A DNA stretch of 64,000 nt from Allium sativum (GCA_030737875.1 CM060926.1:161707579-161771578), one strand, 5' to 3'. Shown: positions 47,301 through 59,712, numbered from the stretch's first letter. The notes: generated from the sequence alone by a model not told the origin. Made by a program: numbers and translations.

Positions 47301-50300
47301 CATCTTTATCATACATAAGATTAGAAACTAATTGGAAAATAGATAAGATGAGTGGTCTCCTGGATATTGATCTGATGTTGGTTTCGGCCTTCGGGGTTAA
47401 TATTCAGGGAATCGTTCTCTTACTAATTTACGGTTGGTGTCGGATTTAATATCAAACGATGAGTACCATAATTTTTATAAAATATATTAAATAACAAAGA
47501 TAGTAACACGTGGACAGTACTCATTCGTTGAGATTAGTCGTGGGTTGACAAAAATATAGATTCACATATTGAATAGAGTAATTATTCATTTGTTGAATAG
47601 AATAACGAATTTATTGCAATATATAAAGCGCGTTGATTAGAGTTGCGCTATTTTTGAATTCGAATTGAATTCAATAGAAAAAGAATTCGAATTGAATTGA
47701 ATAGAAAACGAATTCGAATTGAATTGAATAGAAAACGAATTCGAATTGAATCGAATAGAAAACGAATTTGAATTCAATCGAATAGAAAACCAATTTGAAT
47801 TGAATCGAATAGGAAACCAATTTGAATTGAATTGAATATAAAACCAATTTGAAATAAATTGAATTTAATTTGAATTTGAATTGAAAAGAAAACGAATTTG
47901 AATTGAATAGAGAACGAATTGAATTTGAATAGGAAATGAATTGAATTTGATTTGAATAGAAAACGAATTTGATTTGAATTGAATTGAAAACGAATTCGAA
48001 TTGAATTGAAAACGAATTGAAATGAATTCAAATTGAATTTAAATTTGAATAGAATAGAAATGAATTTTAAAACGAATTTATACGGAAGAATTCAATTTTG
48101 ATTTGAATTGAAGTGGAAGTTGAAATTGTTTTTGAAAGGAATTTAAAAACTATTTATATAATTCGTTTTAAATAGAAATCGATGAAATATATATTATATA
48201 TATTATGTATATAATATATAATGGCTTGAATAGAACGCGCCGCACCGTGGCAGTTCGTGAATTTCGACCATTTATTTCAAACGGACATTACGGGAGATCC
48301 GACCGTCGGATTCTCCTAAAACCGGAACCGTTGGGTTCGTATCGAAAAGAGCTTTCTAACGAATATTTGAAATTCAAAATCTAACGGTTGGATTTGGAGA
48401 TACATCCAAATCAAACTTGAAAAAGGTTGCTGTAAGTGCAGTTCGATGGCCGTTGATGGAAATCGACTGTACGGGCCTTGATAAAATTATTAAAAATAGT
48501 AATAATTTGTGTAAAATCATAAGAAATGATTTGGGAAAATTTGGGATGAAAAACTCCATGTTTGAAAAGATAAAAATAGATTTTTATCGAAATGAACTAA
48601 TTTTAAACTAAAATTAAAACCCATTTATTTTCAAATAAATAAATTGGATTTGAAATGGGTTGTAAATAAAATTGATTTGTGGGTTTATCGTGAATTGTGT
48701 TTTAAATGACACTTGTTCTTTAGCCCGGTGATAAATAGAATATGATTTGGGTTTGTCGTGAACTGTGTTTTAAATAACACTAGTTCTTTAACCCAGTAAA
48801 AGGAGTTTTAATGAATCTGCAATTAGATTGAAATGTGGATTGATAATCTAAATTATCAAATTTGGAAAATAAGCGAGAATGGAGTATCACCAGTTTTGCT
48901 CCAAAGCGATAGTTAAATCTTTAATCAGATTTGAACGTGAAATGGTAATTAATTTTACCGATAACACTGTGGTGTTAAATATGGAGTATTACCAGTTTTG
49001 CTTCATGGGATGAATAGGTTGGGATTGGGAAATAAAATAAATAATTACTTTGGTGTGATTCGCTAATCTCGACTAGTTTGAAAAACCATAATTTGGTTTG
49101 AAATGACATCCAAAGGAAGATTAAAGGATAAATTTTAAAGAATTTATCTTGGATAAAATTAATGGGAACCTTTCCCTAAGAATTGGAATGAGGCGTATGT
49201 TGTGTTTGTGTAACATTTGTTTTTAATATACGCGGGTTGTTCGGAAAGTCCGGGTTTATACCCATTCTGAATAACCGATTCGACGATATGTCGAAGACGA
49301 AGACGGTGGTCGAAGACCGGAAGTCTTCACATCATTTGGATAATTACTGACGATCCTGATTGGGCTGTACACCCAAGAGGATGGAAATAGTTGGTGGTCG
49401 TCCAGACGTACTTGGAGATGGATGGATATGCGAGGAAAGTGCCTCCGGTTTCGTTCAGACCCAGAACGAACTTGTAAATGGATTGTGTGTCTGACATTGG
49501 ATTTTATTCTATGTTGATTGATTTCTGTTAAATATATATCTGTTTGGCGGCGGAGAATTTATTCTCTTGCTTAACGCCCTTCTCTGAGATGTACGAGCTT
49601 AGAGGTTATATATCGATAGATATCAATCGCATGGCATGAATTGCCTGTGTGGCACGCTGAGTTGCATGGATCAAGGCTTCTGTTGAAAAGCAAAGTCTTG
49701 TGGTTGATGATCAAAGCACGGCCTTAGTGGCGTAGCTTTGTGTATATCGTGAATTCGCGAGCCTCACACCTCGGTATGAGTTAAAAACGGGATAAGGACT
49801 GCAGGGAGAGCACGACGTTTCTTTCTAGCTTTAGTGGTGTCAGTGACTTACCAGCCATGACATTTATATACTTTTCACCTATGTGGTTGTTGGATGAGGC
49901 GCCTCGATTTTAGGTCTGTAAGGACCGGTAAACATGTGTTCAGGAATAAATATTCCTCTAACGTAAGTGAGGACCGGCCCTGAAGATCCAGGATTGCCCA
50001 GAGTGTGTAGTCCTGAGACATTTGCTAGAGTGTCTCGAACGCGGAGAGGAGCTTGCCCCTTGCCTCGACTCATGACGGAAATCCAATTCCCAATACGTGT
50101 ACTTCGGTTTTATTTGTAGAGCCTAGTATGGCGACATGATAGATGGTACCCATGCCGCCTAGGATTGATATTTATGATTGAAAATGTTTTGACACTATAC
50201 ACTTATTATAGTATCAAATGATTTGTTTTAAACGTACCAAGCATGTTTGGCTATTATAAGGGAAAACCCTATCCTCCGGCTTGCGTTGCATTGTGTGATG

Positions 50301-50870
50301 GGACCTGGGTCTTATAATAGCTTCATTTTTCGAAAAAGCATTGCGTTGTTTATTCTATGCACTTGTATTCTTGGGAGGAAACCCGTTCCGTGTTATACGG
50401 CGTGGTCCCTTGAATTGCTCTCTTTTAAAGTAAAGCTTTAAATAACTGTTTTAGTTCTCACACCAGTCACATGACTGACCTGGAGTTTATTGTTTTAACC
50501 TAAACTCTGGGTGCCCCTATTTTCCGCACGGGCAGCTAGTAGTTTTGGTTTTGCAGATTTATATTCACAGGATCCTGGTTTACAGCTGGAATGATATCCG
50601 GAAAGCTCTGTATCTGTATATCACCTTCAGTTGTGCTTTATATTATTTTTCCGCTGCTATTTAATTTATTGTAATCTCTGATATTTATCGAATGTAATTT
50701 ATTCATTTATACTCTGTATATTCTTGTATCTGATGGAATTGTTGTAATAGCAATGAAATGTTCTTCCGTCTGTGTTCTGATTTGTCCTGTTCTCAAACGA
50801 TCAGGGGTTTCGAACGGTCTAGATCGGTTTAACGACTGATTAGGATCGAGCGAAATTCTAGGCCGTCACA
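44307..50870 (+). repeat. Element II 3' LTR (6.56 kb)
   Basis: Same order of landmarks as the 5' copy: GC island 45222-45662 with donor at 45663, 23-bp repeats 45812-45965, 34-bp repeats 46050-46347 (about 9 units), exon-like block 46350-46433, minisatellite 47650-48075, hairpin tract 48680-49005. It lacks about 35 bp present at 40033-40068 of the 5' LTR. Ends GTCACA followed by ATTTT. Confidence 0.93.
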
Positions 50871-50875
50871 ATTTT

Positions 50876-51349
50876 ACTTGTTTTTGGTTTTTATATTGTT
50901 CATGACAATATATAATATTGTGTACATCAATAAGTGTTTATTGAAATTCACGAAAAATTTATAAGATATGTTCAGTTTTTAACTGAGACAATCTACCGTT
51001 GGTTCGATTAAGCTATATTACTATATTATCATAATTTGAATATATGCATGAACACGTAAAACTTAGTTTAAAAGACAATTCATTTACAAATATATAACAA
51101 ATATTTTCATATATATTTTAAATAACACAGTGAATTTTTCATTAAATTCTTGTTTAAGAAAATAGATAATAATTTTTTTTGATATAACACAACTTAGCGA
51201 TCAAAATAAAAACTGTTATGCTGTAATACTAGTATTTAATGCAACGCTTTTATCATTTTACTTCACTTTAACAAATTTAAGCCAATAGAACCTCATTTTG
51301 TGCTTTTTGACTTTTATATCATCATGTTAAAAAGACAAAAATCATAGAT
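50876..51349. other. AT-rich spacer, no gene
   Basis: Continuation of the pre-insertion sequence from before 36692. Nothing recognised. Confidence 0.5.
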
Positions 51350-54300
51350 TGTAACATCCCGAGATTTTGGGACAATTCGAAATATTAAATTTAATGTGAT
51401 TTTGAACAAAATTGTTTTCGATATTAAAATTTATTTAAGTTGAAATTGGATTAAAATGGAATTTAATAAATATTTAAATTGAATTAAAAAAGTTAATTAA
51501 GCGAAAGATTGAATATTTTATTAATTAATTAACTGTGAATATAACTATTTTGGAAACTGAGTAGGAATTGACAAAATCAGTTTCATCGGATCCGAAACGG
51601 TGAATTACTGTGGAGTTTCAAATTTCGTATAATCGAAATTGTCATTTGATCGTACGGAATAAAACGTGAAAGGAGTCAATGTAAATTGATACTTGCTTAT
51701 TTCTCATATTGGACCTTCTATATATATATATGCCAATAAAATTCATTTTCACTCATCAGCTCATTTTACCAATACGTATTATTTCCTCAATCAGACTTCT
51801 TTCTCTAATGGCATTAATAAATTTCTGAACCCCTAGACCAAAATAAAAATTCAAACTTTAAATTCGAATCTCCTCAAAACCTAGCAAATTATATATTGAT
51901 TCGAAGCTCTCGACGATACAAAGCTTCTAGTATTATTTATATTGACATGCAGTGCTCGAATTAGCTGGAATTCGTAGTCAAAAGGGGATGGAAATCGATA
52001 CCCTAGAAGCAAAATTGGGGGTTCTTAATTTCTGAGTTAATCGAAGAAATTGTGATTTGGGTATGGTAGCCCTCGTCGATAGGAATGAACCATGGCGATT
52101 GGGTGATTTATTAGTCTTTGCGGAGGTCGGAATTTGTATTTTAGGGTTGTAAAACCCGTTAACATTCAAGGCTACGCAATGCGATGGGGTCGACTGGAGT
52201 TAACCAGTTTGGGGGAGGAGGTGCGACTCAACATGGGGGTTTGAACATGGGTAGTCGAAGGCTCTCATGTGGTTGGAGCACGGAGGTCTTGGCAGTCAAA
52301 GTTTGTTTAGGTTGGAGTTTTGGGTTCAAATTTCGGGTTCAATGTAGCAAAACGAAAGAGGAGCGGGAGACGGGAATAAAGCATGCTGACGTGTCAATGG
52401 GGCATTAGTTGACATTTGTTTTATTTAATTATATATATTATATATGTATACAGATCGTTCTAACGCAAATAACTTATGCATACAAGGTCAGATTTTGATG
52501 CAGTTTGTTGCGATCGTGGTGAAATTGTGGACGTTATGGTACTAATTTGGCTGCATTTGGAGACTGTAAAATTTTGGGCTTTGGATGGGCATTCGACAGA
52601 CTAAAGACCCAAATGTGAGTGAATTTTTCGCTCACAATTAACTGAATTATTACCATGTTTATTAAATTAAACTATGAAATAAATTGGATTGCCTGGTTGT
52701 GATAGGTTGTTAATGGTTGCTTAAATTGACATACAAGTTAATTATAGTGTTAACTTAGAATCGATATTAGATTATTTATTCAAAATTAAGTTGCTAGTCT
52801 GTAACCCCGACATCTGTTAACTAGTGAAATGATATAATATTGACTGTTTGGTTGAAATTATTGTGATGGGTGCCTTGTACTGATTACTGACTGGTTAATT
52901 GTTCCTGTTAGTTAGTTTATGATGTGTATGTTTATTTGTGCCAATTAATCCCATTGTTCACCTTGGATGTTACGGGCATCAAATAAATCTCAAGTTGTTG
53001 AAATTTGAAGAAAGAACAATTATGGTTTAAAATTTGTTAACTATATATATACCTATAGTTTTGAAATAAATTATATTATATTATTTATTATTTAAAGATT
53101 ATTTTAGTAAAGCGTTTAATATATGTGTATATATAGTGATTTAAATTATTTTATTATACTCTAATTATTTTAATATATATATATATATATTCATAAAAGG
53201 GTTTTATTTATAATCGTCTATTTTCAAGTTATTTAAATATTTGTAATTCCTTCCTAAATTGGAATTGTTCTCGATTTAAACCATTGATTCAGGTTGAGAT
53301 TTTAAATAAAAATATATTCTCCTTTGACTAAAAATCGATGTTTAAATATTCATGATATTGATATGAAATTTATTCTAATTTAAATATCAATTTGGAGGGA
53401 ATTTTAAATGGGAAATCCGTAATGATCCATAATTGTTTTAAAAATGCGATTATTATTTGGGAAGACCGGGATCGAATATATGTTTGAAAACCATTCCAAG
53501 TAATAATACGACATTATAAAGAAACTAAAGATTTGGAAATCGATAAGCGAAGACCGAGAATCTTCGAATAATTTGGACTGACTGTTGATGTCTCAATTGG
53601 GCCGATCACCCAATATGAGGTTATAAGTGGCATAAGATCTGAATATATTTAGAGATTTTCGAATTCCGTTCCGTTCCAATCTAGAACGGACTCGTACAGA
53701 TTGTGTGTCTGACATTGAAATTGGCTGCGTAGCACTGATCTCTGTTAATATATATCGGAGTTGTAGCAATAAATTAATCTCGTCTCTAAGACATATGAAC
53801 TTAGAGGTTATGTATTGATAGAAATCAGTGACATGTCGTGAATTGTCAATGTGGCATACTCAAGTTATGAAATGAACTAGTGATAATCAAAGCATTGCTT
53901 ATTGAAGCGTAGCATTGTGTATATCATGACCTCGACGAACCTCACACCTCGAATTGATGGTAAACTAGTGGTTAGGTTGTATACATATCTCTATTGAAAC
54001 TCGAAAGCTTCGGCGGTAGATCTACTTGTGAAACCTGGGGAAATTAAAGTATATACAGTGTTCGATGTCTGGATTAATACCGGGACATATACTTCACGCT
54101 CTGTATTCGGTGTCTGATGTCTGGATGTTTGCCGGGAGATGCTTAGCTTCGTGTCTTCGATTGATCTTTCGTGTCAGGAACCATCATATTGGAAACCCAA
54201 CAACCAATATGAGCCTTTCATTTTATTTGTAAATTATGTATGTGGCATAGCCACTATGCTTGCTAAGATTAATATATTTATTTGTGAAATGGTTTTAAAC

Positions 54301-54380
54301 ACTATACACTAATAGTAGTATAAAAAGAAGATTTTCACGTATGAAAGCATTTTTTTGGTTATCATAAGACAAAACTCGCC
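51350..54380 (+). mobile_element. Truncated, distant member of the giant-LTR family
   Basis: Starts TGTAACATCCCGAGATTTTG at 51350. From about 53460 it is recognisably homologous to the 3' half of the Element I and II LTRs (GAAGACCGAGAATCTTCGA, CAATTGGGC, CTAGAACGGACTCGTA, GTGTGTCTGACATTG, CTTAGAGGTTAT). A GC-richer stretch (about 52150-52390) precedes a donor-like GTGAGT in the inverted repeat GTGAG/CTCAC (52615-52635). Similarity fades at about 54375, well short of a normal right end, and no primer site or duplication is seen, so the copy is 3'-truncated. The frame 52184-52408 is not conserved. Confidence 0.65.
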
Positions 54381-54410
54381 CATTTCAATTGGTATTGGAG
54401 AATATTGCTA

Positions 54411-54597
54411 ATGGCGGCTACCTCCTTCTCCAGTCCGTCCTCTTTCACCTTCGATCAAGCCTTTCCACCCTTACCTTGTCGTCCACCTGATCCACCTCCA
54501 GTTGTTAATTCCTCTTCTATCAAGCCTTTATACGAAAATCTGGAATCCAATCCATCTTCTGTTATCAAACCAGATCTTGCCAATACTGATATCTCCT
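54411..54597 (+). pseudogene. N-terminal coding fragment, possibly LINE ORF1, interrupted by Element III
   Basis: From ATG 54411 an open frame begins MAATSFSSPSSFTFDQAFPP, is Pro/Ser-rich, and is cut at 54597 by the first base of the Element III LTR; any continuation would lie beyond the window. Pro-rich N-termini with PPLP are common in plant LINE ORF1 proteins, but the assignment is weak. The GC content is higher than the flanks, supporting a former coding sequence. Confidence 0.35.
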
Positions 54598-57162
54598 TGT
54601 AACGACCCGCATTCTACGCATCGAAGGAACATAGAATATTTATTTCTTTCACATATGAAGTCGTATGGTCATGTAACTTTGGAAGACGACTATTGGGGTC
54701 ATTTCCCATGCTCATGATTTTTACCAATTTTTAAATGACCATTTTGCCCCTATTTGATCTTGTTTCGGCCATGACTTTTGATTGGAAAGGAGTTCTGACC
54801 TAAAACCACTTCCATTAGATCCGGATGATGGTTTACCTTTCCGTAGAGTGGTCATATGTGAAAAAACGGACTTATCGTTTGGGAGATATGGCTGAAATAA
54901 GGTTTAGAAGGTGAAAAACTGCTTAACTGGGCCAAATGAGGTGATTAGTGAATGGGCCCATAACCCATTTCAGGATTAGGATTATTGGGAGACTGAAAAG
55001 AGTTAGGTTTTCATTTTATTTCAGTTTTCTAGCCGCCATTTACCTCCTAGGAACCCTAACAATGGCCTCCACCTTCTAATTTCATCCCACATCGCTTTTT
55101 AATCAAGTATTAGCCTAATCTTCACCAAATTAAGGAGAAATAGCACCAAAGCAAGGTTGGAGCTGCTGTTAGACATTGGTATTCAACCGAATCAGAGGAG
55201 TTTCAGCTCTGAAAATTTTAATTATGGCAAAGGTGAGTGATTAGCATTGTTTTTACACTAATTACAGTCAATTAGGGTGATTAGTGTTAACTAACGAAAT
55301 TATGCATGTAAAAAATCTGGAAAAATGTTTAGAAATTCTTAAATATTATTTTAAGCCTCTGTTTGATGTTTGGGTTGATTTGGTTAAGTTTTGGTAATCC
55401 TATCATTAGATTTTCTTAAACATGCTTAAGGGGAAAACATGGGTTTTGGGTATGTTTGATCCGTTTTGACATATCAAATTGTTGTTTTGGTGTTTGTGGT
55501 CAATCCTATATATTGCTATGACTATATGGTATGCTTTGTGATTGATTAGAACAGTTAGAATAGTCGAAAACGCCGTCGTATGGCGTAAAACAGTCGTTGG
55601 AAGAGTTGCAGGAAATGTGCAGGGTTTGAGATCGGATCGGATCGGATATGGGGCTCGGATCGGATTGGTGAACCGGGCAAGGGATTTGATTCGGATCGGA
55701 ACTTGGTACTAAAGGAGGCTTGGCAAGAAGGAAGGTCATTTGCATAAGAGCTGGAGTTGGGTTCGGATAGGGAGCAAGGAAGGGGCTGCGGATCGGATCT
55801 GAGAAGAGAAGCTGGAGCAACGGATGGGATCGGGTTGTCATAACCGAACCGAACCGGAGCTGGAGGACCAAACCGAACAGACGATAGACACTATATCTCT
55901 GAACCGAGTCAAGCAAGTGTGACTGGACCGAACCGAGGAGGAATGGAGCACTGATCAAGGCGTGGGCTAGGACCACCGAACCGAACCGGGTTAGGAGTAC
56001 CGAACCGAACCAAATGTATACTTTTACTTTTACACGACGACTCTTCTGAAGACCAGCTCCAATTCAACCAAAACCCGAGATGCAAAGGAAGTAAAAATAG
56101 GAAGTAGAACTCAGGATCCAGATGGGAACCAAAGAGTTAACTTCATGAGTAGGGCTTTGCTGCGGGACGTGTGCTAAGGGGTTATCGACGTCTATAGCTT
56201 TGACTCACCACGGAAAGATGGATATTGGCTACGGATCAGCGCAGTGAAGTTGTTATGACTTCATGGGGCAGAGTGATCGTAGCAAGGCTATGAGCCAGTG
56301 AAATGGAGCCATCACGACTCCATGGGGCAGAGTGGACATAGCAAAGTATTAGTGGCTATGGATCAGTGCAGTGGTGTCGTTATGACTCCATAGGGCAGAG
56401 TGATCGTAGCAAGGAATTGGGTGGTCAAAGTGGTAGATATCGTATGCTTTACGCACTGAGTGAGAGATGTGAGTATGGTTGCTATGATTGATTGTTTTCC
56501 ATCACTATGTCATGCACACCTCCACCCCCTGTATTATTTACACCCTGTGTTAGTGGCACCCTAGAATATTGTACAGTATGTAGTGCTAACTTTTTGGTTG
56601 CAGTTCCAGGCTCAGGTATGGTTTAGTATACCTGTTATCGTTCTGTTTTGATGCTTATCACTCATACCAGACTCTTGTCTGACCCAGAGTTCTATGTCTC
56701 TTCTTATTACTCTGGGCGCTCTTAAACGAGCAGACTAGAGACAAGTTAGGTGGTATGCACGAGTAGCTGTACCAGAGACGAGCTAGAGGCTTCCACGTAT
56801 GATATATATAGATATTCTTCCTGTGTCACTACTGGTCACTACTCTGGGCATTATTAGTGTACCTTTCCTTTCTTTTACTTTAGAGACAATATTTTGAAGT
56901 TGTAATAATGGTTATGGATCATAAGCTGTATTTTGGATTTCCGCTGCTATGATGATTATGGTTTAGTTTTCAGCTTATGCACTGTCTCGCCTGTTTTATG
57001 TCAAGAATGTTATTATTATATTTTATTCCATGCGTTGTGAGACACTCTACAGGTTCCTTGTTAGTTCAAATTCCTTTCTTTGGCGACCGTCCGGTGCTGG
57101 TTGGACATCCGCACAACGCACTTTCATTGGAAATGTCGGCTGGTGCGGGGCGGGCCGTCACA
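54598..57162 (+). repeat. Element III 5' LTR (2565 bp)
   Basis: TGTAACGACCC to GGGCCGTCACA. It contains an exon-like leader ending GGCAAAG|GTGAGT (about 55228), a GATCGGATCGG-rich stretch (55630-55690), repeated ACCGAACCGAACC motifs (about 55840-56010), a ~60-bp tandem repeat (56226-56415), and an acceptor-like TTTGGTTGCAG| (about 56601). The long antisense frame 55976-55506 reflects the repeats and is broken in the 3' LTR. Confidence 0.92.
56226..56415 (+). repeat. ~60-bp tandem repeat in Element III LTR, 3 units
   Basis: Three units marked by GACTCCATGGGGCAGAGTG-type strings and GTAGCAAGG or ATAGCAAAG. The 3' LTR carries the same array at about 63486-63680. Confidence 0.8.
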
Positions 57163-57164
57163 TT

Positions 57165-57176
57165 TGGTATTAGAGC
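57165..57176 (+). other. Primer-binding site of Element III, tRNA-Met
   Basis: TGGTATTAGAGC, one mismatch to the tRNA-Met complement seen in Elements I and II. A CTAGGTT/AACCTAG stem follows at 57178-57199. Confidence 0.85.
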
Positions 57177-57366
57177 TCTAGGTTGCGTAGTTAACCTAGG
57201 GAAAGACACCAGGGAGAGATAATACATATATGAGAGCGCGTATTTGTGATTATTTTGGTTTTCAAAAGCTACATATATATACTATTTAGTATAGCTAAGG
57301 ATGAAGTCGCACTGCACTGACACCACAAAGAGGATGGTTAATCGTTTCTCTTTTCAGATTTGAACG

Positions 57367-58418
57367 ATGAGCCGATATACGAGGGGTGCTGGTAGAGGAG
57401 CCAATAATGGGATGCTCCTGATATAAGGGCTATGTTTACTGACTTCATGAGAGAGATGCTTAGAGATGTCCGGAGGGCAGTTCCCAATGCTGCTAATGGT
57501 GGTGGTGCAGAGGTGCAGGTGCCTAGGGCCGATTTCGCCAGGCTCTGTAAGGACTACACTAGTCTTGGTGGGAAACCGTTCCACGGAATGGAATCGGCTA
57601 TAGAAGTTCAGGATTGGTTGGATAACTGTGAGCGTATCTTCGAAAACTTGGGTATCGAGGATGCGATGAAGAGGAAGCTAGCATCCCGTCAGCTGCAAGG
57701 ACGGGCAATGAATTGGTGGAATGCTATTAAGGCAGCTACTCCAGAGGACCAAGTTACATGGGATCAGTTTAAGTCCCGATTCGGTGAAAAATTTATCCTA
57801 GCTGCTCAGAAGTCAGAGTTATTTAGGAAGTTATTGGAGCTTAATCAGAATGGTAGAGCAGTCTCCGAGTATATTGCTGAGTTCGATACTTTATCGAAGT
57901 ATGGATTATCCCTCATTGACACTCCCGAGAAGTAGAATGAGAAGTTCATAACAGGCTTGGATCAGTACCTGGGGGAAAGGCTTACTAACCACATCGATGA
58001 GATGTTTGAATCTATTATGTGGAAAGCATTAAGGTTAGAGAGTCTTTACCTGAAGACGAAGACTGAGGTTGCATATGCAGAGGAGCCAAAACCACAAGCA
58101 AGCGGTGGAGGTAAGAATGGTTCTCAGAATAAGAGAAAGCAGAATCAGACCAAGGATGGCCAGAAGAAAAAGAATAAGAAAGATGTTGAGTGTTTCAGCT
58201 GTGTTAAGAAGGGCCACTATGCCAAAGAGTGTCGGGCCAAGCCAGTGGATAGGAAGTGCTTCAACTGTGGCCAAGTGGGACATCACAAGGATAAGTGTAC
58301 GCAACCCCCTAAAGAAAAGCAGATTGTTAAAGCATATGCTCTTAATGTTGTTCCCTCTTCGTCGAATGCGCCAACTGTAGCAGAGAAGGGAAAGAATGTC
58401 GTCATGCAAGGTATACTT
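57367..58418 (+). pseudogene. gag: gag (capsid and nucleocapsid), broken
   Basis: Gag forms the virus-like particle and binds element RNA. Starting at ATG 57367 (MSRYTRGAGRGANN) the frame hits TAA near 57425; a shift at about 57405 moves into the frame read from 57432. That carries the retrotransposon capsid region (WLDNCERIF, AMNWWNAI, FKSRFGEKF, SEYIAEFDTLSKYG). A TAG at 57933-57935 interrupts again. The nucleocapsid follows with a Lys/Gln-rich linker and two CCHC zinc knuckles of CX2CX4HX4C form (58191-58232 and 58257-58298). Domain order and spacing are normal for plant chromoviruses; the product would not be made intact. Confidence 0.88.
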
Positions 58419-58810
58419 TCTGTTATGATGTTCCTGTTCGAGTATTGTTTGATACAGGAGCTTCCCATTCCTTCATATCTAGTGACCTGGTAGATAGGTT
58501 GGGATTGGAACCCGAGATAGTCGATAGACCTTTAGCAGTGACGAACCCGATTGGTGGTTCGACTAACCTTTGTATGGTTTGTCGTAATGTGGTCTTATCG
58601 AGTCATGGATGCATGTTTGTTTGTGATTGCTTTGTTTTGGGCTTTACTGGGTTTGGCATTATTTTGGGAGTCGATTGGCTCCAACGATACGGGGTAGCGG
58701 TAGACTGTGAGGGCTTTTTGGTGACAGTTAGAGCGGATGATGGGCGAAGGGTAGTGTTTGGTGGTCTACCTAGTGATGGGGTAATGGCTAGTTTTCTAAA
58801 TTCCCTCAAC
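58419..58810 (+). pseudogene. pol: pol: aspartic protease region
   Basis: The protease matures the Gag-Pol polyprotein. The catalytic DTGA motif is at 58451-58462, followed by SHSFIS and the ILGVDWL segment typical of Ty3/gypsy proteases. It is out of frame with gag because of a one-base shift at about 58418 in a T-run, so whether the ancestral element used one long frame or a programmed shift cannot be told from this copy alone; a degenerative loss is more likely given the other breaks. Confidence 0.88.
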
Positions 58811-59712
58811 ATCCCGCATAATGAGTTGTCAGATGTGCCCGTGGCTGGCCAGTATCCGGACGTCTTCGAGGAAGTGACCGGACTTCCACCACACCGAGAG
58901 ATTGAGTTCCGTATTGATTTAGTGGAAGATGCCAGACCTATAGTGATGCCACTTCATCGTATGGCGCCAAGGGAGCAGCGAGAGCTCGGGGTGCAAGTAA
59001 GTGATCTTTTGAAGAAGGGATTTATCAGAAGAAGTGTTTCTGAGTGGGGAGCACCAGTTGTGTTTGTTACCAAGGCAGATGGTTCCCTTCGATTGTGTGT
59101 GGACTGTCGCGAATTGAATAAGGTGACAAGGAAGAATAAGTATCCTTTACCGCGGATACATGATTTGTTTGATCGGTTGAGTGGCGCGAGAGTGTTCTCC
59201 CAGTTGGATCTCGCGATAGGTTTTCATCAGCTTAGGGTGGAAGCTGAGAGTATAGCTAAAACAATATTTCGGACGCCGTCTGGATTTTATGAGTGCTGGT
59301 CATGCCATTTGGGTTGACCAATGCACCAGCATATTTTGTGGATCTTATGAATAGGGTATTCAGAGATCAGTTGAATAAGTTTGTTCTTGTGTTCATGGAT
59401 AATATACTTGTTTGTTTAAGGACAGAGGAAGAACACAAGGAACACTTGAGGATAGTGATGGAGGTGTTGAGAAAACACCAATTGAAAGCAAATTTTTCTA
59501 AGTGTCACTTCTGGAGGAGGGAGATGAGGTTCTTGGGCCACGTTGTTTCAGAGAATGGTATTGCCGTGGACCCTGCGAAGGTGGCTACGGTACAAGATTG
59601 GTCTACGCCCAAGAATGCAATGGACATAAGAAGTTTCTTGGGATTAGTTGGACATTATCGCAAGTTTATCCAAGACTTCTCCACACCGTTGACTCAGTTG
59701 ATCAAGAAAAAT
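58811..59712 (+). pseudogene. pol: pol: reverse transcriptase, broken and active-site mutant
   Basis: RT copies element RNA to DNA. Motifs in order: [49 protein letters not shown], then a frameshift near 59300, then [10 protein letters not shown] and the catalytic box. The box reads FMDN at 59392-59403, where the family has two adjacent aspartates; the second is Asn, which should abolish catalysis. [12 protein letters not shown] and [11 protein letters not shown] follow. Identity is unambiguous; function is lost. Confidence 0.92.

Larger units (their letters stand above)
36697..50870 (+). mobile_element. Element II: complete non-autonomous LTR retrotransposon with giant LTRs
   Basis: Direct repeats begin TGTAATAACCCGG (36697 and 44307) and end GTCACA (43267 and 50870). 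The 5-bp duplication ATTTT flanks the element (36692-36696 and 50871-50875). Primer-binding site at 43270, polypurine tract at about 44294-44305. LTRs are 6571 and 6564 bp, internal domain 1039 bp, total 14.2 kb. It belongs to the same family as Element I, sharing the leading module, 34-bp repeat, exon-like block B, minisatellite, hairpin tract and internal stem-loops. It differs in its GC island, in the 3' third of the LTR, and in the position of one block. No coding capacity for retrotransposition. Over the first ~1.36 kb the two LTRs differ at about 34 sites by eye (about 2.5%). Confidence 0.93.

Noticed and set aside
55506..55976. 156-codon antisense frame in the Element III LTR
   Set aside because: Ser/Pro/Asp-rich translation of GATCGG-type repeats; split in the 3' LTR.
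58410..58425. Programmed frameshift between gag and protease
   Set aside because: A one-base change in a T-run explains it, other frameshifts of the same kind occur throughout the element, and no slippery site plus structure is apparent.
58283..58468. Antisense frames across gag-pol (also 58035-58409, 58603-58812, 60044-60283)
   Set aside because: Shadows of the recognisable gag-pol coding strand.
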